This document shows, in pieces, positions 55,226 to 63,946 of a stretch of DNA of 64,000 nucleotides (positions are counted from its first letter, which is position 1; the number at the start of each line of letters is the position of its first letter). The stretch is from Treponema bryantii NK4A124 (lineage in GTDB: Bacteria > Spirochaetota > Spirochaetia > Treponematales > Treponemataceae). Below the pieces are notes generated by a model. The model made no database searches. It had not been told where the DNA came from and saw only the letters and a list, made by a program, of their open reading frames with translations. The position numbers and the translations under genes are program-made. Location of the stretch: NCBI RefSeq assembly GCF_000421345.1, contig NZ_ATWV01000007.1, forward strand, positions 124,001 through 188,000, read 5' to 3'.

Positions 55226-55879
55226 TTACTTGCTCTTCGCGATATCAATATTGATTCCGCTCAAGCCAACAAAAGCGCCCTGCTTTGCTTCACTTGAATC
55301 CGGATGTGCAATGAGCCACTTGTTGCGAGCCCAGAGCAATTTATCTTCAAAGTCAATTTCTTTGATAGCAGGCTTTTCTGTATTTGTATCTTTTGGAAGA
55401 ACGATAATTACGCGGAAACCTTCCTTAGAAACTTCGCCATTTTTAACAGCGTTACATGGTGCATAGTGAAGAGTTGTTTCATAAACTTCAACAACAGTTC
55501 CCTTTGGAACGTAGAAAGCTTCTACAGCGCTTGTGTTCAATTTTCCATTTTTTACAGACTGAAGAGATGCGAGAAGAAGAACGATGTCATTAGAAGGAAT
55601 GTTGAGCTCAGAACCACGGTGCCACTCAAGACAGTTGAGCTTTGTGTTGTTACCGTTGCAGTAACCAACCTGAATTGGCATTCCGCCGTAAGCGTTGTCG
55701 CTGAATTCTTTTGCAATTGGAAGAGCTTCCAATCCTGCATCGCCCGGCTCATAAATTACGGCATTGTCAGGCTTTTTAGTAGTTTCGTCCAGTTTCTTGA
55801 GAAGGTCTGTTACATCATAACCTGTAAGAACCTTTCCATACTTTTCAAAACTGTGACTAAAGACAGATTTAATACGCAT
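55226..55879 (-). CDS. DUF4867-like cupin protein
   Basis: A 217-residue soluble protein with beta-sandwich strands typical of cupins: GMPIQVGYCNGNNTKLNCLEWHRGSELNIPS includes the EWH metal-binding stretch and a later ALHY-type TTLHYAPC. DUF4867 members occur next to sugar isomerases and may be epimerases or sugar-binding proteins; function is not established. Its leader AGGAGTATAAAAAAA is almost identical to that of the isomerase, suggesting a duplicated regulatory segment. Confidence 0.75.
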   Translation of the reverse strand: MRIKSVFSHSFEKYGKVLTGYDVTDLLKKLDETTKKPDNAVIYEPGDAGLEALPIAKEFSDNAYGGMPIQVGYCNGNNTKLNCLEWHRGSELNIPSNDIVLLLASLQSVKNGKLNTSAVEAFYVPKGTVVEVYETTLHYAPCNAVKNGEVSKEGFRVIIVLPKDTNTEKPAIKEIDFEDKLLWARNKWLIAHPDSSEAKQGAFVGLSGINIDIAKSK

Positions 55880-56054
55880 GCTTTTTTTATACTCCTATTA
55901 AACGTTTTACTTATTCTTCAACCGCTCCGACGGCCAAAAAAATTTCGCAGAAACGCTCATTTTCATTCTATCACTAAGTAAAAAATAATGCATTAATTAT
56001 CTTTTGAAAAACAAAAAATTTATCGTCAAAAAGCAAAACGAAAACGTTGTAGTA

Positions 56055-56068
56055 GGCAACCGGTTGCC
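56055..56068. promoter_or_regulatory. LacI-type operator candidate upstream of xylanase
   Basis: Perfect palindrome GGCAACCGGTTGCC with a central CG, the form expected for a LacI/GalR-family dimer. It lies 77 bp before the xylanase start, in the divergent region with the DUF4867-like gene. No LacI-family gene is in the window. Confidence 0.55.
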
Positions 56069-56144
56069 GCATATAGAGATTTCTACAACTATTAAGAATA
56101 ATCCCCGCTATTATTCAGGCTCGCTTTATACCATAATCAAAATC

Positions 56145-57305
56145 ATGAAAAAATTATTCGAAAGCTATAAAGATTATTTTAGAGTTGGTGCTGCTGTCAG
56201 CGGAATCCTTTTGATGAATGATGAAGAAAAGGCCGGACTTTATGATTTTATGAAAGCCCGCTATGAAAACTTCAAAAAGAACTTCAAGCCTACTCCAGAA
56301 TTCCCGGAGTTCAAGTTTCCTGAGCCAAAACCTTTTCCAAAAGGCGACATGCCGGATAAGGAGCTAGCTGCAAATCAGTTTAATCTTGTAGTTGCCGAAA
56401 ATGAATGTAAAATGGACTCAATTTACCGCCTGGGCCCGGATGGCAAGCCGTTTTTTGATTTTAAGGCAGCCGACCGCCTCCGCGACTTTGCAAAGAAAAA
56501 CGGCCAGGATATGCGCTGGCACACCCTCGTATGGCATAATCAGTCACCGGACTGGATTTTCAAAAATGCGGACGGCAGCTAGGTTAGCCGCGAGGTGCTG
56601 GAAGAACGCCTTAAGAACTACATCTTCACCGTGGGCGAGCGCTACCGCGACGCCATCTGCTCAGTAGACGTTGTAAATGAGTGTATATCAGATAAAAACT
56701 TTGTATTGCGCGACGGGGATGACCGCTCACAATGGTTCGACATTCTTGGCCCGGATTATGTAGACAAAGCCTTTTTCTGGGCAAAAGAAGCCTTCCCAAA
56801 ATCAAGCCTGGTAATCAACGACTATAATCTGGAGATGGTTCCCGGCAAGCGCGAAGGAATGTACAAGCTTCTGAAAGGCATGCTGGAACGTGGAGTTCCT
56901 GTAGATACAGTTGGACTTCAAATGCACATAAATATCGAATACCCGCCGGTTAGCGAAATCGAAAAAACAATCGAACTCTACGGCAGCCTTGGCCTCAAGG
57001 TAATCGTAACTGAAATGGAAATTTCTATGTATGCAGACCGCGAGCAGGACAAGGGCATTTTTGAAGAGCGCAAGGAATACACACCAGAACTCCTTGAAAA
57101 ACAGGCCGACCGTTACGCCGAAATCTTCGAGTGTTTCAAAAAAGAAGCCCGCGCCGGCATCCTCAAAGACGTAGTTCTCTGGGGCATCACCGACCGCATG
57201 AGCTGGAAAAACGGCTTCCCGGTTCCAGGCCGCACAGACGCCCCTCTCCTCTTCGACGGAGAAGGAAAGCCTAAGCCAGCCTTTGATAAACTCTGCGGAA
57301 AATAA
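56145..57305 (+). pseudogene. GH10 endo-beta-1,4-xylanase interrupted by an in-frame TAG
   Basis: Two fragments in one continuous frame make a complete GH10 barrel of 386 codons: residues 1-145, then TAG at 56580-56582, then VSREVLEERLKNYIF onward. The first half carries MRWHTLVWHNQSPDW; the second has the acid/base Glu in DVVNE and the nucleophile Glu in VTEMEISMY, with QMHI and the late LWGITDRMSW. Everything except the stop is intact, and codon use and conservation continue across it. So it is either a very recent pseudogene (one C-to-T or A-to-T change from CAG or AAG) or a site of amber readthrough. No signal peptide, so it would be intracellular. Flanked by mscL downstream. Confidence 0.85.
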
Positions 57306-57371
57306 TCTTCAGAAAATAAACTTTAAAATCTGCGCCATCCGCCATATAATAGAAACAAGAGGTAAAATTAT

Positions 57372-57800
57372 ATGGCAAACTTAAAAGACGGCCTCAGTGC
57401 CGCAACAAAAGAATTAAGCGCATTCAAAAAGTTTATTTCACGCGGAAACGTGATTGATATGGCAGTCGGCGTAATCATCGGCGGCGCCTTCGGAAAAATC
57501 GTAACAAGCCTTGTAAACGACATCATCATGCCGCTCATCGGCCTTGCTTTGGGAAAAATCGACTTCGCCTCACTCATGTTCAAAATCGGTGAAACCGAAA
57601 TCAAATACGGTGTCTTCATCCAGACAGTCGTAGACTTTTTGATTGTAGCCTTCTGTATTTTCGTAGTAATCCAGATTTTCGAAAAGTTCAAAAAGAAGGA
57701 AGCTGAAAAGCCGGAAGAGCCACCTGCAATCGTAAAATCCGACGAAGCGATCCTTCTCGAAGAAATCCGCGATTTACTGAAGAATAAGTCTGCACTCTAG
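57372..57800 (+). CDS. mscL: Large-conductance mechanosensitive channel
   Basis: A 142-residue membrane protein with two transmembrane helices: FISRGNVIDMAVGVIIGGAFGKIVTSLVNDIIMP (pore helix with its small-residue pattern) and FIQTVVDFLIVAFCIFVVIQI. The charged EIRDLLKNK end forms the cytoplasmic helix bundle. It releases solutes during osmotic downshock. AAGAGGT ribosome site. Monocistronic, followed by a family D repeat. Confidence 0.95.
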   Translation: MANLKDGLSAATKELSAFKKFISRGNVIDMAVGVIIGGAFGKIVTSLVNDIIMPLIGLALGKIDFASLMFKIGETEIKYGVFIQTVVDFLIVAFCIFVVIQIFEKFKKKEAEKPEEPPAIVKSDEAILLEEIRDLLKNKSAL

Positions 57801-57801
57801 T

Positions 57802-57827
57802 GTCATTCCGAACTTGTTTCGGAATCT
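57802..57827. repeat. Family D palindromic repeat, single copy
   Basis: GTCATTCCGAACTTGTTTCGGAATCT between the convergent mscL and HAD genes; identical to one arm of the copy at 22418. Confidence 0.8.
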
Positions 57828-57832
57828 ATTTG

Positions 57833-58606
57833 CTAAATACATAGCAGATTATTTTTAATCCACTTTGCAACGCCGTCGTTTTCGTTTGAAGCACAAACAG
57901 AAGCGGCGGCTTTTTTTACTTCATCAATAGCATTTTCCATAGCAATGCCTGCCCCGCAAAGCTTGAGCATTCCAATGTCATTAAAGTCGTCGCCAAAGGC
58001 GGCGATTTTTGAAGCCGGGATATTCAGATGGCGGCAAAGCTCTGTGATAGCCTTTTCTTTTGTGGCTCCTTTCTTACTGAGCTTATACCAGGGGATATCT
58101 GAAAAAGGAAGATAATCTATTTCATCAAGTCCGATTACCGAAGCAACCTTTTCCACTTTTTCCTTGTCCAGACTTTCGATACACATTTTCATGCAGGGTT
58201 CGCGGAAATCTGAAAAATCGTTGTAGGTCCAGAACTTGTCGCCCAACTCCTCGCGGGAATTTGAATAAAGGGCATGTTCGTTATCAGCAGAAATAATCAC
58301 ATCCTTTCCAAAAACTTCAAAGGCGGCCGCAATCAGATTTCGGATTTCTTCAACTGTAAACTCGCAGTTGTAGATTTTCTGCTCCATGTAATAAACCATG
58401 CCGCCACCGTTTGTAATGAGAATATCCGGCTCTATGCCCTCCAGAAATTTTCCCGCATTTACTTTTGCACGTGATGTACAAATACCAAAAAGCAGCCCCT
58501 TTGCCTGAGCACGTTTTATTGTTTCTTTTGTAAAATCTGAAATTGATTTGTCGTTGCGGAAGAGGGTTCCGTCTAGGTCTGAAAGAATGATTGAAATGTT
58601 TTCCAT
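57833..58606 (-). CDS. Cof-type HAD phosphatase
   Basis: A 257-residue HAD-superfamily hydrolase, Cof/YidA subfamily, that dephosphorylates small sugar phosphates or nucleotides. Motif I is LSDLDGTLF (nucleophile Asp), motif II CTSR, motif III the Lys in KKGATKEKA, and motif IV FGDDFNDIGML. The C2B cap is in the middle. TTGTAA-17-CATAAT ends 5 bp before the ATG with no ribosome site. A truncated copy including this promoter region lies 0.7 kb upstream at 59297-59509. Confidence 0.92.
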   Translation of the reverse strand: MENISIILSDLDGTLFRNDKSISDFTKETIKRAQAKGLLFGICTSRAKVNAGKFLEGIEPDILITNGGGMVYYMEQKIYNCEFTVEEIRNLIAAAFEVFGKDVIISADNEHALYSNSREELGDKFWTYNDFSDFREPCMKMCIESLDKEKVEKVASVIGLDEIDYLPFSDIPWYKLSKKGATKEKAITELCRHLNIPASKIAAFGDDFNDIGMLKLCGAGIAMENAIDEVKKAAASVCASNENDGVAKWIKNNLLCI

Positions 58607-58657
58607 ATTTAATTATGGAGGAGTTTTTAAGAATTTACAAGAGTAAAGTTAAATATG

Positions 58658-59263
58658 TTATCTATACTTTTCTTCAAACTCCGATGTATCACCAAAGAAA
58701 ATCATTGCAAGTGCAATTACATTAAAACCTATGCTAGCAAAAATCTGGGGCTTGTATTGATTCAGGCGGAGTCCAACTTTTGTGGAAAGGATTTCGCCGC
58801 GCAGGTGGTTATTGTTCTGGGCATCAGCTATTTCTTTTGGCCAGATAAGGTCGGAATAAATATTGAAAACAAGTCCGCAATCAACTCTGAATTTATCTAA
58901 TCCTTCAAAAGCTCCAAGATAAGATGATACATATGGCATGAGTTCTACATTTTTTCTGAATCTGAAAATATCATATGCGAGTGTAAAATTTCCAAATGTT
59001 GTAAGATGAATATCTTCTTCTTCCGGCTCATTAAGTACGCACCAGAAATTACATGGAGAAAATGCAAACGAAAAACCTGAATCACTTTCTAAACGAAAAT
59101 CCAGAACCTGAATATCAGCTTCAAATTCAGATCCAATTGTACCGTCATATCCAACATTACCACCAGCAAAAGCAGTTCCAAAATCCCAGAAAAAATCAAG
59201 GGCAAAAGCATTAATGGATAAAGAGAAGAGGATTAGTGATAAAAAGAGTTTTCGAAAATTCAT
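58658..59263 (-). CDS. Hypothetical secreted protein, 201 aa
   Basis: A small exported protein with a signal peptide (FRKLFLSLILFSLSINAFA) and no lipobox. The rest is a series of amphipathic strands (FDFGTAFAGGNVGYDG and FGNFTLAYDIFRF-like) that could build a small outer-membrane barrel, with a final hydrophobic FNVIALAMIFFG. I do not recognise the family. The ATG at 59263 is preferred to a TTG three codons earlier; TATAAT lies 11 bp upstream of it. It lies between a full HAD gene and its truncated copy, so it may have been duplicated or moved with them. Confidence 0.7.
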   Translation of the reverse strand: MNFRKLFLSLILFSLSINAFALDFFWDFGTAFAGGNVGYDGTIGSEFEADIQVLDFRLESDSGFSFAFSPCNFWCVLNEPEEEDIHLTTFGNFTLAYDIFRFRKNVELMPYVSSYLGAFEGLDKFRVDCGLVFNIYSDLIWPKEIADAQNNNHLRGEILSTKVGLRLNQYKPQIFASIGFNVIALAMIFFGDTSEFEEKYR

Positions 59264-59296
59264 AATCTTCAAAAATTATACCAGATTGTATTTGTT

Positions 59297-59509
59297 TTAT
59301 ATAGATTGCTTCGCAACGCTCGCAATGACACAATGACGAAACATACAATTGACAGATGCCACCTTTTCCACCTTTTCTTTATCCAGACTTTCGATACACA
59401 TCTTCATACAGGTTTCACGGAAGTCAGAAAAATCATTGAAGGTCCAGAATTTGTCGTCGCGGAAGAGGGTTCCGTCGAGATCTGAAAGAATGATTGATAT
59501 GTTTTCCAT
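59297..59509 (-). pseudogene. Truncated copy of the Cof-type HAD gene
   Basis: Residues 1-20 match the HAD gene at 57833-58606 almost exactly (MENISIILSDLDGTLFR), then the sequence jumps to the segment that follows about residue 125 (FWTFNDFSDFRE.CMKMCIESLDKEKVEKVAS) and ends in a family E repeat. Some 100 codons including motifs II and most of the cap are deleted, and motifs III and IV are absent, so no activity is expected. The leader (TCCATAATTAAATATGG) is also duplicated. Confidence 0.85.
59304..59336. repeat. Family E repeat fragment
   Basis: GATTGCTTCGCAACGCTCGCAATGACA followed by CAATGACG; it supplies the end of the truncated HAD frame. Confidence 0.7.
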
Positions 59510-59639
59510 ATTTAATTATGGAGAAGATTCTGAAAAAAAAACAAGACACTCAGCGTCAATTACACTATTCCTGATTCCGAAAAAAACGGTCATTTAAATC
59601 GAATAAAAAAATTTTTTACTAACCTTAAGGAGGGTTAAA

Positions 59640-60341
59640 ATGAAAAAATTAATTACTATTTTGGGTGCAGGTCTTCTTGCATTTGGTATGTTCACATCAT
59701 GTGGAGCTAAAGATGTAAATCTCTCTTGGAGTGATGAAAAAACTAATTACAGTTACACTTGTGATGTAACAGCTGGATCTATTTCTGTAATTGATGAGCC
59801 AACATCATATACAGAGCAGGAAAATAAAAAGGCTGCAGCACTGCTTTATACAACTTCTGTTGGTGCAACTTTCAAATATGCTACTGTTTCATGGTCTGAA
59901 GGTTATCAGGGACAGAATGCACAGAAGTATGAAGGTAATAAAGACTTATACACAATTGAGCTTGTTTATGATTTGGAGTATACATCAGAAGAAAAAGCTA
60001 CTGGTAATATTGAAAAACAGATTTGGAGAAACTTTACTGAAACTTTATACGTTTATAAAGTTGGTGACAAATATTTCCTCAACCCTGGTGCAGATAACCA
60101 GGCAGAAGTTACAATCGATGGTGACATTGATGATGATGAATTTACATTCTCTGCAGAAGTTTTCAATACTAGATTTGTAGACAGCTGGAAGGCTGATGGT
60201 TCAACAGAATACTACAAAGGTGATTCTTCAGCTGTGCAGAAAGCTGTAAAGATTGGTAGAAATGTTCGTAATCCTGTTACAAATTCACCTGAATATGTTC
60301 CTGCCTTCTCTTATTCTGGTATTACAGTTGTACGCAAGTAA
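59640..60341 (+). CDS. Lipoprotein, 233 aa, unknown function
   Basis: Signal peptide and lipobox MFTSC (Cys at 21) mark a lipoprotein. The mature part is acidic and beta-rich, with DVNLSWSDEKTNYSYTCDVTAG and several Tyr-rich strands; no recognised domain. A strong AAGGAGGG ribosome site and a perfect terminator after it indicate a single-gene transcript with high expression. Confidence 0.8.
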   Translation: MKKLITILGAGLLAFGMFTSCGAKDVNLSWSDEKTNYSYTCDVTAGSISVIDEPTSYTEQENKKAAALLYTTSVGATFKYATVSWSEGYQGQNAQKYEGNKDLYTIELVYDLEYTSEEKATGNIEKQIWRNFTETLYVYKVGDKYFLNPGADNQAEVTIDGDIDDDEFTFSAEVFNTRFVDSWKADGSTEYYKGDSSAVQKAVKIGRNVRNPVTNSPEYVPAFSYSGITVVRK

Positions 60342-60363
60342 TTACTGTTAGTTTGTAATTAAA

Positions 60364-60392
60364 ACGCGAGATAGCAATATCTCGCGTTTTTT
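60364..60392 (+). terminator. Intrinsic terminator
   Basis: ACGCGAGATA-GCAA-TATCTCGCGT stem of ten perfect pairs followed by T6. Confidence 0.95.
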
Positions 60393-60411
60393 TATAATCT
60401 GGGAGATTACC

Positions 60412-61302
60412 TTGAAAAATAAAAGTTTTATTACACTTACAGTTTTTATATTATTATCAGTAATTTTTATATTAATTTCCTGTAAAAGCGATAGTGATCA
60501 AATGCAATTAGATCCTAGTATGTTTGCAGATTCTGAAGACTCATCAGATTCTTCAGATGAATCAGATGAAAAGATAAAACAAGCTTCAAGTAAGTACATG
60601 AGTGTAGAATCTATATCTGAAGGAATTAAAGTTCATCTTGATTATAATAAAAATAGATATCCTTATTTTAAATTATTTATATCCAAAGAAAATTCAAGTA
60701 AAGATATTTATTTTATTCAAAATACATTTATAGATAATAATGACATAATCTTCAGTTCAGTAGTTCCAGATAATGAATATTCTGTGTGTCTATATCTTTA
60801 TACTACGATAGAAGACTTAAAAAGTAATAAACCCTTAAAGTATGATAAAATCCATTCCATCACAGCCGTCGGCGGAAGCGGTGAATATACATTTAACATT
60901 TCTTCAACAAACCAGAAAGCAAACTATGACACCACAATAAAAACACTTACTTTTAACACAATCACATCCAGCAATCAATCATATGAATCAAGACAGACTT
61001 TTGATTTATATGTTTATACTCTCACTCCAATGGCTCCGGTAAATGGCCAGACAGACCTGACAGAACTAACCATCCTCGAAAAGTTTCCAAATCTAGAAGT
61101 CCTTACAACAACAGACAATACTTATGATGTTTCTCAAGTTTTACAGCAGTATTGTGTAGATAATAATTTACAAAGCCTCCAGTTTGGCCTAGTAGAAAAA
61201 CTACAGTTCCGCAAAGCCGGAGAAACCGACTACTTATATGAGGTCATCTACTATGATACAGTTTTTAGTCGTCATGACCCATATACATACACAAGAAATT
61301 AA
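60412..61302 (+). CDS. Lipoprotein, 296 aa, unknown function
   Basis: A TTG start with GGGAG upstream begins a signal peptide ending in the lipobox LISC. A Ser/Asp-rich linker (DSEDSSDSSDESDEK) follows, then a beta-sandwich-like region including a fibronectin-like stretch VSGSGEYTFNIS-type sequence near residue 145. The C-terminal third is a separate compact domain. Codon use in the first half is more AT-rich than in the second, suggesting a mixed origin. Terminator follows. Function unknown. Confidence 0.75.
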   Translation: MKNKSFITLTVFILLSVIFILISCKSDSDQMQLDPSMFADSEDSSDSSDESDEKIKQASSKYMSVESISEGIKVHLDYNKNRYPYFKLFISKENSSKDIYFIQNTFIDNNDIIFSSVVPDNEYSVCLYLYTTIEDLKSNKPLKYDKIHSITAVGGSGEYTFNISSTNQKANYDTTIKTLTFNTITSSNQSYESRQTFDLYVYTLTPMAPVNGQTDLTELTILEKFPNLEVLTTTDNTYDVSQVLQQYCVDNNLQSLQFGLVEKLQFRKAGETDYLYEVIYYDTVFSRHDPYTYTRN

Positions 61303-61341
61303 TAAGTAACAAAAATAAAATTCCAACGATTTAAAAATCCA

Positions 61342-61366
61342 AAGGGCTGTCCACCGGGCAGCCCTT
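61342..61366 (+). terminator. Intrinsic terminator
   Basis: AAGGGCTG-N9-CAGCCCTT followed by CTTTATT; the T-run is short but the stem is strong. Confidence 0.75.
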
Positions 61367-61407
61367 CTTTATTGTATAAATATAACTAAATAATCAGTCG
61401 CTAAACT

Positions 61408-62146
61408 CTATGCCTTTACAAAAACTTTTTCCTGCAGCTCCAGAACCTTCTTTAGTGATAGTCCTTGTGCATCTGCAATTTCTTCTGGAGAAAGTTTTTT
61501 CATTTTTAAAAGATTTATCGCTGCTTCCTCAGCCTTCTGCTGGCTGCCTTGCTGAATCCCCTGCTGTAAGGCGGCGGCAGCTCGTTCATCGCCGTATTCT
61601 TCAACTATTTTACTAACCACCTTTACCCCCTCTGAATCTTGCTTGTGATAGCGCACTTTCTCGGCAAGTTCATCATAATACATTTCGTCGGCATTCGGGG
61701 TTGAAAAATCGTGCATAAGTTTTCCGAGTGGATTATCACCCCTGTAATCACCATTAACATACATTATATTACATCCATCTTCATATTTCAAATATTTACC
61801 GTCTGAATCCTGCACATCAAGATGTTTTATCACACGATACATTGCTTCGCCTTTATCAAATATATCATGCTCAAGAATAAAAATGATATAAAGATTCGGC
61901 AATGTTTCTGTATCCTCTTGTTTCTGCAGTGTGTGACTATCAATCATTGCCTGATGATATCTGATTCTTCGTCCACCGGCTCCTTTTTCAGCCCGTTGTA
62001 TTTCTGTTCAAAAGCAGTTCCGTAGTTTTAATGTTACCGCTGAAAACAACCGTCATAAGTTCATCGTCAATAAGCCTTAGCGATTTTACTTTTTTAAGCA
62101 CTTCAGGTTTAATGTTATCAAAAACAGTAGTCATTTCTTTTCCCAT
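61408..62146 (-). pseudogene. Rpn-family recombination nuclease, internally deleted
   Basis: An ATG at 62146 with AGAGGTGA opens an Rpn-type N-terminus (LRLIDDELMTVVFSGNIKTTELLL), which stops at 61988. In another frame the sequence resumes with GAGGRRIRYHQAMIDSHTLQ and continues to a normal C-terminus (LKMKKLSPEEIADAQGLSLKKVLELQ). The core PD-(D/E)xK nuclease residues between the two are missing, so the gene is dead. Rpn proteins promote recombination or act as nucleases against invaders. The surviving C-terminal frame (61408-61947) could still make a helical protein. Confidence 0.8.
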
Positions 62147-62369
62147 ATTAATCACCTCTTGAAATATGTTTTGAGCATAGTACCGCCGGCAGCAATACGA
62201 ATTCTCTACAAATAATATGTACTTAAGTTTGTCATTTCTGACACTTTTCTTCTAAAAAAGTTAGAAAAATCTTCAATAAACTTCCTTAATTGATCAAAGT
62301 GAGTCTACTTTATATGTAGAAGGCTATGCTGCCAGGCGCAGTTTTTTTATAGGAGGCAAGGAGGATACT

Positions 62370-63179
62370 TTGGCAGAAAAAGACAAAGTTCAGCGGACGC
62401 TGGAGTCTTACAATGATGTATTTGCAGATATCATGAATGTACTGCTGTTTAATGGTGCAGAGACTGTGAAGGAAAATGAGCTGACAGATGCACAGCCGTT
62501 TTCTTATTACAAAATGGATGGCAAGAAGATTAATTCTCAGGAACGGGATGTTTCCAAATTCTGGAACAATGGGCAGATCAGGCTTAGTCTGATTGGACTT
62601 GAAAATCAGATGAAGACAGATAAGTATATGCCGCTTCGTGTCATAGGCTACGACGGGGCAGCGTATCGTGCTCAGTTGCTTGATAAGTCAGTAAAACGGT
62701 GTTATCCTATAATTACTCTAGTGCTTTACTTCGGCACAAAGAGGCATTGGAAACGTAACCGTACGCTGAAAGAAGTTATCACTATTCCATCTGGGCTGGA
62801 TCCATACATTAGTGACTACAAGATAAATGTATTCGAACTGGCCTGGCTGCCAGACGAACAGATTAGCAAGTTCAAGAGCGATTTCAGGGAAGTGGTTCAG
62901 TTTCTGAAATGTCAGAGGACTGACAAAGTATTTACGGGAAGCAAAAAGAAATTGAAGCATGCAATGGAAATCCTTGACTTGCTTCGGGTAATGTCAGAAA
63001 ATGATAAAGACTTTGTAAGTTCAATTGAAAACTTTAATGAGCAGAGTATAGAAGGAGGTATCGGTATGTGTAATGTAATTCAGTATTGGGTTAATGAAGG
63101 CCGTCAGAGCAAGGCTGAAGAGACTGCAACCAATATGCTCAAAAAGGAATATCCGTATCCGTCAAATCTAACCTCGTAA
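62370..63179 (+). CDS. Rpn-family nuclease (PF04754-like), C-terminus truncated
   Basis: A 269-residue member of the Rpn/Transposase_31 PD-(D/E)xK family. The nuclease-core part RLSLIGLENQMKTDKYMPLRVIGYDGA and the DVSKFWNNGQ region are present. A TTG start follows GGAGG. Normal members end with a helical NMLKKGYP... domain of about 30-40 residues; here the protein stops soon after NMLKKEYPY, and the IS66-type element begins at about the same place, so insertion probably removed the end. Whether the truncated enzyme works is unclear. Confidence 0.75.
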   Translation: MAEKDKVQRTLESYNDVFADIMNVLLFNGAETVKENELTDAQPFSYYKMDGKKINSQERDVSKFWNNGQIRLSLIGLENQMKTDKYMPLRVIGYDGAAYRAQLLDKSVKRCYPIITLVLYFGTKRHWKRNRTLKEVITIPSGLDPYISDYKINVFELAWLPDEQISKFKSDFREVVQFLKCQRTDKVFTGSKKKLKHAMEILDLLRVMSENDKDFVSSIENFNEQSIEGGIGMCNVIQYWVNEGRQSKAEETATNMLKKEYPYPSNLTS

Positions 63180-63225
63180 ACAAAAGCAACATATAGCATT
63201 ACACTTCATAAAGAGGTGTAAAAAA

Positions 63226-63543
63226 ATGCAACAATCAAGAACAAAAGAAGAGAAACAGGAATTAGTAGAACTTTACAAACAGAGCGGCATGTCGGTAAGA
63301 GCTTTCGCGGAAGAGTTCAACTTGAACCTTGCAACATTCAGAAACTGGCTGTATAAGAAGCAGCCGGAAACAAAGCCAGCGGACGATAATTTGAATTTCG
63401 TTGAAGTAAAAGCAACTCAGGAAATAAAATTCAACGGACGTCAGGAAATCCGAATCCAGAAAAACGGGATTGAAATAAGTATCCCGGTAAACGCCGGACT
63501 ACCGGTGCTTGAAAAAATCCTCGGAGCGGTAAGCGCAATATGA
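63226..63543 (+). CDS. tnpA: IS66-family accessory protein TnpA
   Basis: A 105-residue protein with an HTH start typical of IS66 TnpA: ELVELYKQSGMSVRAFAEEFNLNLATFRNWLYKK, followed by a beta-rich C-terminal half. It overlaps tnpB by 4 bp (ATGA). Required with TnpB and TnpC for transposition in known elements. Confidence 0.88.
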   Translation: MQQSRTKEEKQELVELYKQSGMSVRAFAEEFNLNLATFRNWLYKKQPETKPADDNLNFVEVKATQEIKFNGRQEIRIQKNGIEISIPVNAGLPVLEKILGAVSAI

Positions 63544-63887
63544 AAGTAAACTTCGAGGAAGCCAGAATCTATGTACGCCCGGGCTCTACGGATCTGCGTA
63601 AAGGAGTTTCCGGACTGTGCTCAATCATCGTAAACGAAATGAATCTCGATGCTCTTTGCGGCTCAGCATTTCTATTCTGCAATAAAACTCACAAGCTTAT
63701 GAAAGTAATCTTCTGGGACAAGAGCGGATTCTGGCTTGCTCAGAAGAAGCTTGAGAAATCAACCTGGCCCTGGCCTAATACAGAAGAGGCTGCCAGGGAA
63801 ATAAAATCAGAACAGCTTGAAATGCTGCTTGCCGGAATAGATTTCTGGCGGGCTCATGAAGAGCTCCACTTCAACAGTCCATTTTAA
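63540..63887 (+). CDS. tnpB: IS66-family protein TnpB (Orf2)
   Basis: A 115-residue protein with the diagnostic pieces VRPGSTDLRKGVSGL, LCGSAFLFCNKTHKLMKVIFWDKSGFWL and the closing LEMLLAGIDFW. The usual length is about 115. Function in transposition is essential but not understood. Follows tnpA with an overlapping start. Confidence 0.93.
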   Translation: MKVNFEEARIYVRPGSTDLRKGVSGLCSIIVNEMNLDALCGSAFLFCNKTHKLMKVIFWDKSGFWLAQKKLEKSTWPWPNTEEAAREIKSEQLEMLLAGIDFWRAHEELHFNSPF

Positions 63888-63946
63888 GTGTTAAGAATTC
63901 TTTTGTATGGTTTTTGATTTTTTCATAAAGTGATAAAATCAAGAAT

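Noticed and set aside
55304-55981. Plus-strand frame of 225 codons opposite the DUF4867-like gene
   Set aside because: No ribosome site, antisense to a plausible gene, and no recognisable domain.
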